Below are positions 54,981 to 64,000 of a stretch of DNA of 64,000 nucleotides, piece by piece (position 1 is the first letter of the stretch; each line of letters opens with the position of its first letter). A program made the position numbers and the translations under genes. Below the pieces are notes generated by a model. It made no database searches. It worked only from the letters and a program-made list of their open reading frames with translations, and was not told where the DNA came from. The stretch comes from Saprospiraceae bacterium (GTDB taxonomy: Bacteria > Bacteroidota > Bacteroidia > Chitinophagales > Saprospiraceae), in contig JADKFX010000001.1 in the NCBI GenBank assembly GCA_016717265.1, positions 186,001-250,000 on the forward strand, in the 5' to 3' direction.

Positions 54981-57900
54981 TTATCCCAGGACGGGTCCCA
55001 ACCATTTTTTCATTGTGCTAAGGTCCCAGTTTTTGCGTTGACGATAGTCTTCAGCCTGATCCTGAGAAATTTCACTGATGGCAAAATATTTTGATTCTGG
55101 ATGTGAAAAATACCAACCACTGACTGCTGCCGTGGGATACATAGCTTTACTTTCAGTCAAAATAATTCCCGTATTTTGTTCAACTTCTAACAAGCTCCAT
55201 AGCAGATCTTTTTCTGTATGATCCGGACATGCCGGATATCCTGGAGCCGGACGAATTCCAACATATTTTTCTGAAATTAAATCTACATTAGACATTTTTT
55301 CATCGACTGCGTAAGCCCAAATTTCCGTTCTAACTTTTTCATGCAAATATTCCGCAAGTGCTTCCGCAAAACGATCTGCAATTGCTTTTACCAGGATCGC
55401 ATGATAATCATCTAAAGCGGTTTCATATTCTTTAACTAATGCATCAACACCAAATCCTGTACATACTGCAAACGCTCCAATATAATCTAATTTATTACTT
55501 TCGACCGGAGCAATATAATCTGACAAACAAAAGTTTGGTTGATTTGCTGCTTTCTTTATTTGTTGACGCAATTGATGAAGTATCATTTTTTCAGTACCAT
55601 CCTTTTCATATACCAGAATATCATCCATTTTTGAATTCGCAGGAAAAATACCAATGACTGCTTTTGCAGTTAATAAATTTCTATTGATGATATCATCTAT
55701 TAATAAATTAGCATCCTGATATAACTTCTTGGCTTCAATACCAACAATTTCATCTTCCAGTATCTGCGGAAACTTGCCTGCTAATTCCCAACTTTGAAAG
55801 AAGGGAGTCCAATCAATATATTTTCTTAAAATGCTAAAATCTATAGAATCAAAAACCTGAATTCCAGTTTGTAATGGAATAGGTGGTGCATAATTTGTCC
55901 AATCTATTTTAACTTTATTGTTTCTTGCTTCGTGAATTGATAAAAACTCTTTGAAATTTTGACGCTGTTGTCGAAGTATCCGCGTTCGCTCATAATCCTC
56001 CCGAATTGCTTGTACATAATTTGCTCGTTGATCACCTTCTTCACTTAATAAATTACTAACAACGGTGACTGCACGAGAAGCATCTAATACGTGAATTACT
56101 GGCTGATTGTATTCAGGTTCTATTTTTAATGCGGTATGCAATTTAGAGGTAGTGGCTCCTCCGATCAATAAAGGTAGCATCATATTGCGCTTTTTCATTT
56201 CACTTGCAACATGAACCATTTCGTCTAAAGATGGTGTAATTAAACCACTTAATCCAATCACATCTGCATTGATTGCAATCGCATGATCCAAAATTTTATC
56301 ACAGGAAACCATGACTCCTAAATCTGTAATTTCATAATTATTACAAGCTAAAACTACACCTACTATATTCTTTCCAATATCATGAACATCTCCTTTTACA
56401 GTTGCTAATAGAATTTTACCTTTTGCTTTTGCTGCTTGTGATTTATCTTCTTCCAAATATGGGGTGAGATATGCAACAGCTTGTTTCATAACCCGTGCAC
56501 TTTTCACAACCTGAGGCAAAAACATTTTACCTGCACCAAATAAATCTCCAACTTCATTCATACCATCCATCAACGGACCTTCAATGACGTGTAAAGGTTT
56601 TGCAAATTCTAATCTCGCTTCTTCAGTATCTGCAAGTATAAACTCTGTAATACCTTTTACTAAAGCATGTTTTAATCGGTCAGTAACAGATTTAGTTCTC
56701 CATTCTTCTTGTATAATATCTCCTTTATCCTTTACTTTTTGTTTAACATTTTCAGCATAATCCGTTAAACGCTCTGTTGCATCTATTCTTCTATTAAATA
56801 ATACATCTTCAACTAAGGCTAATAAATCTTTTGGAATTTCATCATAAATTTCCATTTGGCCAGCATTGACTATGCCCATATCCATTCCAGCCTGGATTGC
56901 ATGAAACAAAAAAGCGGAATGCATAGCTTGCCGTACCGTTTCATTCCCTCTAAATGAAAAGGAGAGATTACTTACGCCTCCACTAATTTTTGCATATGGA
57001 CATTGAATTTTAATTTGTCGTACCGCTTCAATAAAATTAATTGCATAATTATTGTGCTCTTCAATTCCTGTTGCTACGGCAAAAATATTTGGATCAAAAA
57101 TGATATCTGCTGGTTGAAATCCAATTTTATGAATTAATAAATCATAGGCTCTTTTACAAATTTCAACTTTTCGCTGAATGGTATCTGCCTGACCCAATTC
57201 ATCAAAAGCCATTACTACCACTGCGGCTCCATATTTTCGTACTTTTTTTGCTTGCTCTAGAAATTTTTCTTCCCCTTCTTTTAATGAAATCGAATTTACA
57301 ATGGATTTTCCTTGTAGACATTTTAGTCCTTCTTCTATCACTTGCCACTTCGAAGAATCAACCATTACTGGCACTTTCACAATATCTGGTTCAGAACTGA
57401 TTAGGTTTACAAACTCCTTCATCGCTTTCGCCCCATCCAATAAACCTTCGTCCATGTTAATATCAATAATTTGTGCTCCAGCTTCTACTTGTTGTCGGGC
57501 AACTGAAAGTGCATCATCATACTTATTATTGAGAATTAACTGAGCAAATTTTTTAGAACCTGTTACATTCGTGCGCTCTCCAATATTCACAAAATTAAGT
57601 TCAGGTCGAAAAATCAATGGTTCTAAGCCAGATAACATAGTTAGCATTGGATTTTGAGGTATCGCTCGTGGTTTTGCTCCTTCCATAGCTTCAACCATTA
57701 AGCGTATATGTTCCGGGGTGGTACCACAACATCCTCCAATAATATTTACAAACCCTTCTTTTACAAAATCTGCCATAAAGGCTTTCATTTCTAAAGCAGT
57801 TTGATCGTATTCACCCAATTCATTTGGCAAGCCGGCATTTGGATAAGCACTCACTCTGCAACTTGCAATTTTGCTTAAGGATTCCAAATGTGGTTTCATT

Positions 57901-58655
57901 TCCTTCGCTCCTAATGCGCAATTCAAACCGATAGAAAACAAAGGAAGATGCGTCATCGAAATATAAAATGCCTCGACTGTTTGGCCAGAAAGAGTTCTAC
58001 CACTAGCATCTGTTATCGTTCCAGATATCATAAGTGGAAGTTTAAATCCTATTTCTTCAAATAATTCTTCAATTGCAAAAAGTGCAGCTTTGGCATTTAG
58101 GGTATCGAATATTGTTTCTACTAATAATATGTCTGCTCCACCTTCTACTAAACCTTTTGCCTGCGTATAATAAGCATCTTTTAACTGATCAAATGAAATG
58201 GCTCTAAAGCCTGGTCGGTTAACATCCGGACTTAAACTAGCGGTTCGATTTGTTGGACCTAAAGCTCCCGCTACAAAGCGCTTAGTTCCAGGATGCTCCC
58301 GCATAAATTCTTCAACTACTTGCTTTGCAATTTTTGCAGATTCGTAATTGATGGCATATGCCCAATCTTCTAATTGATAATCTGCTTGTGAAATAACCGT
58401 TGCGCTAAACGTATTGGTTTCTATAATATCTGAACCGGCTTCTAAATATGCTAAATGAATTTCCTTGATAATATCAGGACGGGTAATAGATAGCAAATCA
58501 TTATTTCCCTTCAAATCTTTTGGATGATTCAATAAAAGTTCATTCCGAAAATCTGCTTCACTGAGTTTATATCGTTGGATCATGGTACCCATTGCCCCAT
58601 CGAGGACAAGGATCCGTTTGGATGCTATGGATTCTAGTGTTGTTAAAATGCTCAT
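54981..58655 (-). CDS. metH: Cobalamin-dependent methionine synthase
   Basis: 1224 aa, full length with all modules: homocysteine-binding domain with zinc ligands Cys246 and Cys309-Cys310 ([10 protein letters not shown]), pterin-binding domain (near 340-610), cobalamin cap and B12-binding domain with GDVHDIG (His758 is the cobalt ligand), and the C-terminal SAM-dependent reactivation domain (about 900-1224; [15 protein letters not shown]). It makes methionine from homocysteine and methyl-tetrahydrofolate. No cobalamin riboswitch is seen in the short upstream region. The start [12 protein letters not shown] lies close to the N-terminus, supporting the ATG at 58655. Confidence 0.97.
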   Translation of the reverse strand: MSILTTLESIASKRILVLDGAMGTMIQRYKLSEADFRNELLLNHPKDLKGNNDLLSITRPDIIKEIHLAYLEAGSDIIETNTFSATVISQADYQLEDWAYAINYESAKIAKQVVEEFMREHPGTKRFVAGALGPTNRTASLSPDVNRPGFRAISFDQLKDAYYTQAKGLVEGGADILLVETIFDTLNAKAALFAIEELFEEIGFKLPLMISGTITDASGRTLSGQTVEAFYISMTHLPLFSIGLNCALGAKEMKPHLESLSKIASCRVSAYPNAGLPNELGEYDQTALEMKAFMADFVKEGFVNIIGGCCGTTPEHIRLMVEAMEGAKPRAIPQNPMLTMLSGLEPLIFRPELNFVNIGERTNVTGSKKFAQLILNNKYDDALSVARQQVEAGAQIIDINMDEGLLDGAKAMKEFVNLISSEPDIVKVPVMVDSSKWQVIEEGLKCLQGKSIVNSISLKEGEEKFLEQAKKVRKYGAAVVVMAFDELGQADTIQRKVEICKRAYDLLIHKIGFQPADIIFDPNIFAVATGIEEHNNYAINFIEAVRQIKIQCPYAKISGGVSNLSFSFRGNETVRQAMHSAFLFHAIQAGMDMGIVNAGQMEIYDEIPKDLLALVEDVLFNRRIDATERLTDYAENVKQKVKDKGDIIQEEWRTKSVTDRLKHALVKGITEFILADTEEARLEFAKPLHVIEGPLMDGMNEVGDLFGAGKMFLPQVVKSARVMKQAVAYLTPYLEEDKSQAAKAKGKILLATVKGDVHDIGKNIVGVVLACNNYEITDLGVMVSCDKILDHAIAINADVIGLSGLITPSLDEMVHVASEMKKRNMMLPLLIGGATTSKLHTALKIEPEYNQPVIHVLDASRAVTVVSNLLSEEGDQRANYVQAIREDYERTRILRQQRQNFKEFLSIHEARNNKVKIDWTNYAPPIPLQTGIQVFDSIDFSILRKYIDWTPFFQSWELAGKFPQILEDEIVGIEAKKLYQDANLLIDDIINRNLLTAKAVIGIFPANSKMDDILVYEKDGTEKMILHQLRQQIKKAANQPNFCLSDYIAPVESNKLDYIGAFAVCTGFGVDALVKEYETALDDYHAILVKAIADRFAEALAEYLHEKVRTEIWAYAVDEKMSNVDLISEKYVGIRPAPGYPACPDHTEKDLLWSLLEVEQNTGIILTESKAMYPTAAVSGWYFSHPESKYFAISEISQDQAEDYRQRKNWDLSTMKKWLGPVLG

Positions 58656-58662
58656 GAAAAAA

Positions 58663-58670
58663 CAAAGGTA
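58663..58670 (-). promoter_or_regulatory. Promoter -7 element of metH
   Basis: TACCTTTG on the minus strand with TTTG 21 bases upstream as -33 element, both exact matches. It lies 7 bases before the metH ATG, so the leader would be a few bases at most. Confidence 0.55.
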
Positions 58671-58835
58671 TATACATACTGATCAAATGTCCAAATTGTT
58701 ACAGCAATATATCCATCTTATTAATTTTTTCTGCGCAAGCATTTCCATTTCTTTAACAAATCAAACAATTAAAATAATTGCATAATTTCCCAGAGATCCA
58801 AATTGTTTAAAAAGATTCCAAACAACTGAATCAAA

Positions 58836-60167
58836 TTAAAGAAAAAGAAGTTTTCTGTAAAAAATAGTTCCACCGGAACTCGTCACTTGTATTATATAAA
58901 TACCAGAAGTTAAATTGCATCTTTCAATACGAGTAACTGAAGTTAAACTTCCAATCTGAACCAAAACTCCTTTTGCATCATATAAACGATAGGAATCAAA
59001 TTGGTTTGCATTAATAATAAAATGAGATGAAACTGGATTTGGATAAATCCGAAGGTATTCTTCAGTATAAGCATTGTCATTTGAAACTACAATTTCTTCT
59101 GTGATAGCAGTTGCATTCATAAATGCTCGATTCAGTGTATTATTTACATTTCTCATTCCCAATCGCACACTTCCTTTGGCAGCTAAGGAAGCTGTAAAAA
59201 AATCTACTATTAAATTCATTTTTTCTTTCGCCCTTAATGTTATCCGCGTACTATCAACGGATGTAGGATAACATACATCCAAACAAATACTGGAAGACCA
59301 ATCAACCGGCATATTGTTCACTAATCGTTTTACATCAATAGAAACCGGAACATTGGAAGTGTTTTGTATAATGCCAGAGACATACATAGTAGAATTCACT
59401 TCTCCTTTAATTAGCGTATCTGTACTCATCATAAAGCTAAATTCTCCAACATCATTTGGAATTGAATCACAGGAATTTAAAGGATCAAAATATTTTTTTA
59501 GCTCACATAAAATATTATCAGGTTCACGATCAAACCAAGCATGTTTGATTCTTACGATTCCGGTAGCATCAATTAAGGTAGCATTATTTGGCGCCGGACC
59601 AAAATGAAGCCACCATTCATTACAAGGGCCGTCAATAAAAACCGGAACTTCCAAGTTATAGGCATTAAGAAGATCTTCAACAATTTTCAAGCGATCCGCA
59701 TAAATTACTGGTTGACGATACAAAATCCCATCTTTTTGATTCACTGCACCTGTGTTTACTTTTCCGAAATATGGGCTAATATCCTTATCTGGATGTGCTT
59801 CCACTGTATAGATTACAATAATTTCAAGTTGATCTTTATAAAGTCTTTGCAATTCATTTATAACTGGAATCTTTCCTCTGAATATTGGACAGGTATAACT
59901 GGATGAAATTAACAAGACTGGTTTTCCGGTTTTTAAGAATTCCGATAAACGCCAAGGCTCACTGTCCTTATTATATAAATTAAAATCATGCACGGTATCA
60001 CCCATATGATAACCGCTATCTGTAAAACTTCCCAGATAATTTGGAATAGGACAAATCAAATCATTTGACTGTGGAAGCTGATTTAGTCCTATAAATGGTT
60101 TAAGTTGTGCTTTAGGCTGAATACAAAGAAGTGCGCATGCAAAAACGACAATAAAAACTGATTTCAT
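58836..60167 (-). CDS. Secreted deiodinase-like redoxin with T9SS sorting domain
   Basis: 443 aa. A signal peptide (to about residue 21) precedes a thioredoxin-fold domain (50-220). Its active segment SSYTCPIFRGK (Cys93) and IYTVEAHPDKD (residues 119-129) match the iodothyronine deiodinase-like family, in which vertebrates have Sec at the Cys position and the EAHP motif. A beta domain follows (about 240-360), then a T9SS type A sorting domain (from about 375, YPNPVSSHFIINA). It is thus likely exported to the surface by T9SS. A thiol-redox activity is probable; a substrate is unknown. It lies 113 bp after a second T9SS cargo gene on the same strand. Confidence 0.82.
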   Translation of the reverse strand: MKSVFIVVFACALLCIQPKAQLKPFIGLNQLPQSNDLICPIPNYLGSFTDSGYHMGDTVHDFNLYNKDSEPWRLSEFLKTGKPVLLISSSYTCPIFRGKIPVINELQRLYKDQLEIIVIYTVEAHPDKDISPYFGKVNTGAVNQKDGILYRQPVIYADRLKIVEDLLNAYNLEVPVFIDGPCNEWWLHFGPAPNNATLIDATGIVRIKHAWFDREPDNILCELKKYFDPLNSCDSIPNDVGEFSFMMSTDTLIKGEVNSTMYVSGIIQNTSNVPVSIDVKRLVNNMPVDWSSSICLDVCYPTSVDSTRITLRAKEKMNLIVDFFTASLAAKGSVRLGMRNVNNTLNRAFMNATAITEEIVVSNDNAYTEEYLRIYPNPVSSHFIINANQFDSYRLYDAKGVLVQIGSLTSVTRIERCNLTSGIYIIQVTSSGGTIFYRKLLFL

Positions 60168-60280
60168 CTTCTGTATTTAAATTTTGAATTAAAAATAGTT
60201 AGATTCTATGAAATCTTCTTAAAAAAATATCTGCCTTATTAAACAAGTCTTGTATTCTTGCAAGGAACTCAATTCAAAAA

Positions 60281-60640
60281 TTAATTAAAAATAATTTTCC
60301 GATAGTAAATATCCCCATTTGAATTTGCCAATTTCAAAAAATAAATACCAGCGGGAATATTTTTCTTTTCAATCGTCTCTGTTTCATCAATCCAACCTCT
60401 CTTATAAATAATACCTTTTTCATCAAATAAAATATATTGATTGTATGTTGAAGATTTTATTTTCAAATAGCTTACAGCCGGTTGAGGATACACTATCACA
60501 TCTACTGTTTTATTAAAACCTTGATATACCGTTGCAATATTATTAATGGAAGCAGCACCCGTTAAAATATTAAATTGATTTTGAGCATGGATTTCAATAT
60601 CCATCAATTTTAAGAACAAAACAAAAAATAATGTACGCAT
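60281..60640 (-). CDS. Small T9SS type A sorting-domain protein, 119 aa
   Basis: A signal peptide of about 19 residues, a short linker of about 25 residues and then a type A sorting domain (YPQPAVSYLKIKSS ... IYKRGWIDETETIEKK ... GIYFLKLANSNGDIYYRK). There is almost no cargo between signal and sorting domain. It may be a surface peptide or the remnant of a larger gene. It lies upstream of the deiodinase-like gene. Confidence 0.72.
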   Translation of the reverse strand: MRTLFFVLFLKLMDIEIHAQNQFNILTGAASINNIATVYQGFNKTVDVIVYPQPAVSYLKIKSSTYNQYILFDEKGIIYKRGWIDETETIEKKNIPAGIYFLKLANSNGDIYYRKIIFN

Positions 60641-60834
60641 GATTCTGGATTTAATAATTGGACCTTGCCAAAGATTAAAAGTTTAAACAAAATAAAATTT
60701 AAATTAAACCCAGATCAAACAGCCTGAAGAGTGCTAAATATTCATTCAGAATAAATTACATATTTCTAGAAAAAATAGTAGAAGACTTTAAAACTCTATT
60801 TTATAGTATAATACAGGAGAAGCAAAAGCGGTAT

Positions 60835-62895
60835 TTACCAAATTTTCACACGATCTTCTTCCTTTACAAACATTTTATCTGATGCTTGAATCTGAAAAGC
60901 ATCATACCATTCAGGAACATTCACGATTGGTCCATTAATTCTTAAAAAGGGAGGGGCGTGGACATCGATCTTTACCCGTAATGCAATCATTTCGTCACGC
61001 ATGTGTCCGAGCCATGAAATTGACCAACCAAAAAAATACCGCTGCAAAGGTGTATATCCACCTATTGAAATTTGATCTTGATATTGTTTTGTTTTTTTAA
61101 AAGCATCTAATCCTACCAGAATTCCTCCAAGGTCTGCAATATTTTCTCCTTGTGTAGCATCCCCATTAATATAAAGAGAATCCAATACAACAAAATTATT
61201 GAACTGAGTTACAATTTTACTACAGCGTTGTTTGAATTGATTTTTATCTGTTTCTGTCCACCAATCCTGTAAATTTCCACTTGCATCAAATTGGCTGCCT
61301 TGATCATCAAATGCATGTGTTAATTCATGTCCAACTGTTGAACCACCAGCATATGCATATAAAATGGCATCGTCTACTTGATCTTCTGGAATACCTGGAA
61401 CAATAAATGCAGCCGCTGGTAAAACAATTTCATTATTCGATGGATTGTAATATGCATTATACGTTTGAGGTGTCATTTCCCATTCCAATTTATCCACAGG
61501 TTTAAATAATTTAGCGATAGCATATTCACGAAGCCATATATTTCCGTGTTTAACATTATTAAAATAAGATGCTTTGGATATGTTAAAACTTGAATAATCT
61601 TTCCACTTATCCGGATACCCGACTTTCTTTGTAATTGCATTTAATTTAGCAAGCGCTTTCTGTTTTGTACTGTCCTGCATCCATTCCAAATTTTTAATTC
61701 GATCCCTATAAGCGTATACTATATCTTCTACCAATTTCTCATGTCTGGCTTTTAATTCAGGAGAATAATATTTTTTAATATACAATTGTCCAAGTGCATC
61801 TCCTAAATAGGATTCTTGCTCTTGAAGCACCCGCTTCCATCTGGGCTTTTGCTTTTCTTTACCATTTAGTATTTTACCATAAAATTGAAAATGCTCAGAA
61901 GCAACTGCCTCATTTAGGTAATCCGCATATTTATGCACTAAATGCCACCGCAAATAGATTTTCCAATTTGACAGCGATTCCTTTTTTAAAATTGAATTTA
62001 ATTGTTTAAAAAATTCTGGCTGTCCTACAATAATAGAATCCACTTTTTGTATCCCACTGGAAGTAAAATATAAATCCCAGTTAATTGTTGAATAGTTATT
62101 CTGAATTTCTTTCAATGAAAACTTATGATAATTTTTATAAGGATCTCTTAAATCTGCTAATTTTCGGGAAGCACTTGCCAATGCATTTTCTATACTCATT
62201 ACAATGCTGCTATTTGTCACTGCCACTGCATCCGAATCTCCTAACAAACGAAACATATTCTGAAGATGCACTTTATACGCTTCCCGAATATTTGTTGTTC
62301 TCGTATCATTTTCTAAATAATAATCCCGAGATGGCAATCCAATACCTCCTTGACTGAAATGCAATTTATAATGGCTACTCGATTTTTCGTCCTGGTAAAT
62401 TCCTGCATCAAATAAAATCGGAACACCAATGGAATGCAAGTAAGCTATCTGTTTAATAAATTGACTCATATCCTTAATAGAATCTATATGATTCAAGTCT
62501 TCACTTAATGGACTTATTCCTAAATTCTCAATTTGAAATGTATCCATACCAGATAACCAAAAATCACCAATCTTCTGAATCGCGCTTCCTGCTGTTGCAT
62601 TGGATTGTATAGCCTCTTCATTTATTTTTCGAATCCGGCCCAAGATTTCTGCAGGAATGACTTGAAAAACACCCCAGGACGATTCATCTTCAGGTATTGG
62701 ATTTCTTTTTAACCAATTTCCTGTTGAGAATTTATTAAAATCATATCCTGGCTTTATGCTTGAATCTACTAATGTTGTAAGATAATTTGTAGAATCCATT
62801 GCCTCTTTATTTTGATTTTGATGATTACACGAAAATCCAAAAATAAATGATAGGGATAGAAAGACTATCCAACATAACTTGTGTTTAATTTGCAT
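60835..62895 (-). CDS. M13 family metallopeptidase (neprilysin/PepO-like), lipoprotein
   Basis: 686 aa, typical length. The lipoprotein signal ends at Cys23 (LSFIFGFSC). The peptidase_M13_N helical domain (about 45-430) and the catalytic domain follow, with the zinc site HELTH (His523, Glu524, His527) followed by AFDDQGSQFD, and the third ligand Glu in GENIADLGG. It degrades peptides in the cell envelope. It is 58 bp before the SprA fragment ends and on the same strand. An NAYYNP segment before the zinc helix matches substrate-binding residues of the family. Confidence 0.95.
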   Translation of the reverse strand: MQIKHKLCWIVFLSLSFIFGFSCNHQNQNKEAMDSTNYLTTLVDSSIKPGYDFNKFSTGNWLKRNPIPEDESSWGVFQVIPAEILGRIRKINEEAIQSNATAGSAIQKIGDFWLSGMDTFQIENLGISPLSEDLNHIDSIKDMSQFIKQIAYLHSIGVPILFDAGIYQDEKSSSHYKLHFSQGGIGLPSRDYYLENDTRTTNIREAYKVHLQNMFRLLGDSDAVAVTNSSIVMSIENALASASRKLADLRDPYKNYHKFSLKEIQNNYSTINWDLYFTSSGIQKVDSIIVGQPEFFKQLNSILKKESLSNWKIYLRWHLVHKYADYLNEAVASEHFQFYGKILNGKEKQKPRWKRVLQEQESYLGDALGQLYIKKYYSPELKARHEKLVEDIVYAYRDRIKNLEWMQDSTKQKALAKLNAITKKVGYPDKWKDYSSFNISKASYFNNVKHGNIWLREYAIAKLFKPVDKLEWEMTPQTYNAYYNPSNNEIVLPAAAFIVPGIPEDQVDDAILYAYAGGSTVGHELTHAFDDQGSQFDASGNLQDWWTETDKNQFKQRCSKIVTQFNNFVVLDSLYINGDATQGENIADLGGILVGLDAFKKTKQYQDQISIGGYTPLQRYFFGWSISWLGHMRDEMIALRVKIDVHAPPFLRINGPIVNVPEWYDAFQIQASDKMFVKEEDRVKIW

Positions 62896-62953
62896 TCAAG
62901 AATTTATAAGAACTTATTATATAAATCTGCATTCACGCTATAAAAATTTATTT

Positions 62954-64000
62954 CTAATTTAGTGTATACATAATGGTTAAGCCTCCATTAATCCGGACAT
63001 CTTTATATTGATTCTGAACATACGGAATGGTCTTTCGGTAATCACAGAATAAACGGACATTTAAATTCTTATTCATGCTATACTTAACAGCCGGCGTGAA
63101 ACTTATTTGCTTTGCACCACTTATTGGTTGACTTTTAATATTTACATCCAATCTATGGATTTTGGTAATATTATCTGTGATACCAAAATCAAAAGTAAAT
63201 TCCAGATCATTTCCTTTTGGTGTACTTGCATTTTGTTGTTCTTCGGTTTGTTTACTCTTAGACTTACTTTTCTTCTTCTTAAAATTTACACCCTTATTTA
63301 ATGCTTTCATTCCAGGAAGCCAGGATATAATAACATCTTTAATTACATAGCCTGCTTTAATTGTATAATTAGTTGCTTTGGTTTCAAGAAGTTGACCTTC
63401 AATTCCATTTTGGAGTTTCAGGTTTCTATTTTTATTTAAATCAAGCCCTAATTCAATCCCATTTTTTGCTTTAATATTAATACCCAATAAAGGCGCAAAT
63501 TGTTCATTAATCACCATTTCCGGAACCTCATATTTTGAATGGTAAGAAGCTTTTAATTCATTTCCTCTTCTACTAATTGGCAATTCATTATTGTTGGTTC
63601 TATAATCCAGATTCGTTCTAAATGAATTCACGGTCAAGGTATTTTTATAACCGTGTCTTATGGAGAAATCCTGAAAAATATCTTTAAAAACACCAAGTCT
63701 ACTTAAACCTGTATAATTAATCTGCCAGTTTGGCAATGGAAATGTATTAAATAAATCAAGATTAAAACTATTGGGATCCTTATTGGTATACGCTGCTAAA
63801 AACGCCGGACTCACCACATCAATGTGATCCCCCTGGAAACCATCGTAATAGTTTGGATCAAATGGACTTAAATTTCTAACCCCAAGTCGATCCGCTACTC
63901 TCTTTGAGATAATAGGACGAGACTTGCTAAAGCGTTCAAACACTGCATCAAGATCACTAAAAATAGTTTGAAGCGAAACATACGAAATACTATATTGCCC
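62954..64000 (-). CDS. sprA: SprA C-terminal fragment (T9SS translocon), runs off the window
   Basis: The reading frame is open without a stop to base 64000, adding GQYSISYVSLQTIFSDLDAV before the in-frame GTG at 63943, so the gene is cut by the window edge. About 349 codons are present. The sequence FDPNYYDGFQGDHIDVVSPAFLAAY and the terminal barrel strands (IPYVQNQYKDVRINGGLTIMY) are those of the end of SprA/SOV, the 36-stranded outer-membrane channel of the type IX secretion system (normally over 2300 aa). It exports proteins with T9SS sorting domains, two of which are encoded at 58.8-60.6 kb. A Lys/Ser-rich loop (KKKKSKSKSKQTEEQ) is present. Confidence 0.93.
   Translation of the reverse strand, partial: GQYSISYVSLQTIFSDLDAVFERFSKSRPIISKRVADRLGVRNLSPFDPNYYDGFQGDHIDVVSPAFLAAYTNKDPNSFNLDLFNTFPLPNWQINYTGLSRLGVFKDIFQDFSIRHGYKNTLTVNSFRTNLDYRTNNNELPISRRGNELKASYHSKYEVPEMVINEQFAPLLGINIKAKNGIELGLDLNKNRNLKLQNGIEGQLLETKATNYTIKAGYVIKDVIISWLPGMKALNKGVNFKKKKSKSKSKQTEEQQNASTPKGNDLEFTFDFGITDNITKIHRLDVNIKSQPISGAKQISFTPAVKYSMNKNLNVRLFCDYRKTIPYVQNQYKDVRINGGLTIMYTLN

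Noticed and set aside
58656..58835. Cobalamin or SAM riboswitch before metH
   Set aside because: Only about 180 bases separate the genes, a promoter element lies 7 bases from the ATG, and no conserved B12-box was seen.
59885..59895. Selenocysteine in the deiodinase-like protein
   Set aside because: The position is encoded by a normal Cys codon (YTCP), with no in-frame TGA.
63941..63943. GTG as start of a 329 aa protein at the right edge
   Set aside because: The frame continues upstream without a stop to the window end with SprA-like sequence, so this is an internal Val.
1..64000. tRNA, rRNA, CRISPR or insertion sequence
   Set aside because: None recognised on either strand: no cloverleaf with a TTC-loop motif, no regularly spaced repeats and no transposase gene.

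Overview
The window comes from an AT-rich member of the Bacteroidota, most likely a Saprospiria-like environmental lineage (the phylum is well supported, the class is a guess). The evidence for the phylum is: the C-terminal part of SprA, the type IX secretion (T9SS) translocon; two secreted proteins with T9SS type A sorting domains; a complete Bat (aerotolerance) operon; a TonB-dependent receptor with a carboxypeptidase-like N-domain; a fused CcoNO oxidase subunit; and several promoters of the phylum-specific TAnnTTTG type. No rRNA, tRNA, CRISPR array, insertion sequence or phage gene was seen. Most genes are on the minus strand, in tight operons.

Layout. 1-4.1 kb: a lipoprotein, a secreted barrel-like protein, an M50 site-2 protease with CBS domains and an acyl-CoA dehydrogenase. 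4.5-8.6 kb: a small membrane protein, then a three-gene operon of a membrane-anchored TIR protein, an outer-membrane barrel and a patatin phospholipase, with a perfect inverted repeat just before the TIR start codon. 8.7-18.1 kb: the di-iron repair protein Ric and the full cbb3 oxidase cluster ccoI-ccoS-ccoNO-ccoQ-ccoP-ccoG-fixH-TauE/SafE-like. The two small subunits (56 and 53 aa) were found by reading the gaps. 18.5-21.7 kb: a PrsW protease, a lipoprotein, an MFS transporter and a DUF4286 protein. 21.9-31.2 kb: a nine-gene Bat operon (MoxR, a DUF3298-like protein, DUF58, a membrane protein, BatA, BatB, BatC, a short BatD paralogue, BatD).

31.3-39.5 kb: secreted hypotheticals, a DUF937 protein, an F420/NADP oxidoreductase-like protein, an asnS-ompH-TMEM175 operon and a TerC protein. 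39.7-42.7 kb: a TonB-dependent receptor behind a small anchored protein. 43.4-49.6 kb: class I aldolase, a DUF4920 lipoprotein, a MORN-repeat/caspase-like protein, a nonspecific nuclease, a chagasin-type inhibitor and a papain-like protease. 49.9-58.7 kb: a TPR protein, gltA-gcvH-vanZ, a DUF3109 protein and metH. 58.8-64 kb: a deiodinase-like secreted redoxin, a small T9SS cargo, an M13 peptidase and the SprA fragment that runs off the window.

How it fits together: the core is an aerobic, microaerobic-capable heterotroph with T9SS-dependent surface proteins. The most interesting accessory parts are the TIR/barrel/patatin operon, which looks like an envelope-spanning sensor-effector set, and the 45-50 kb block, where a caspase-like protease, a nuclease, a papain-like protease and its likely inhibitor lie side by side.
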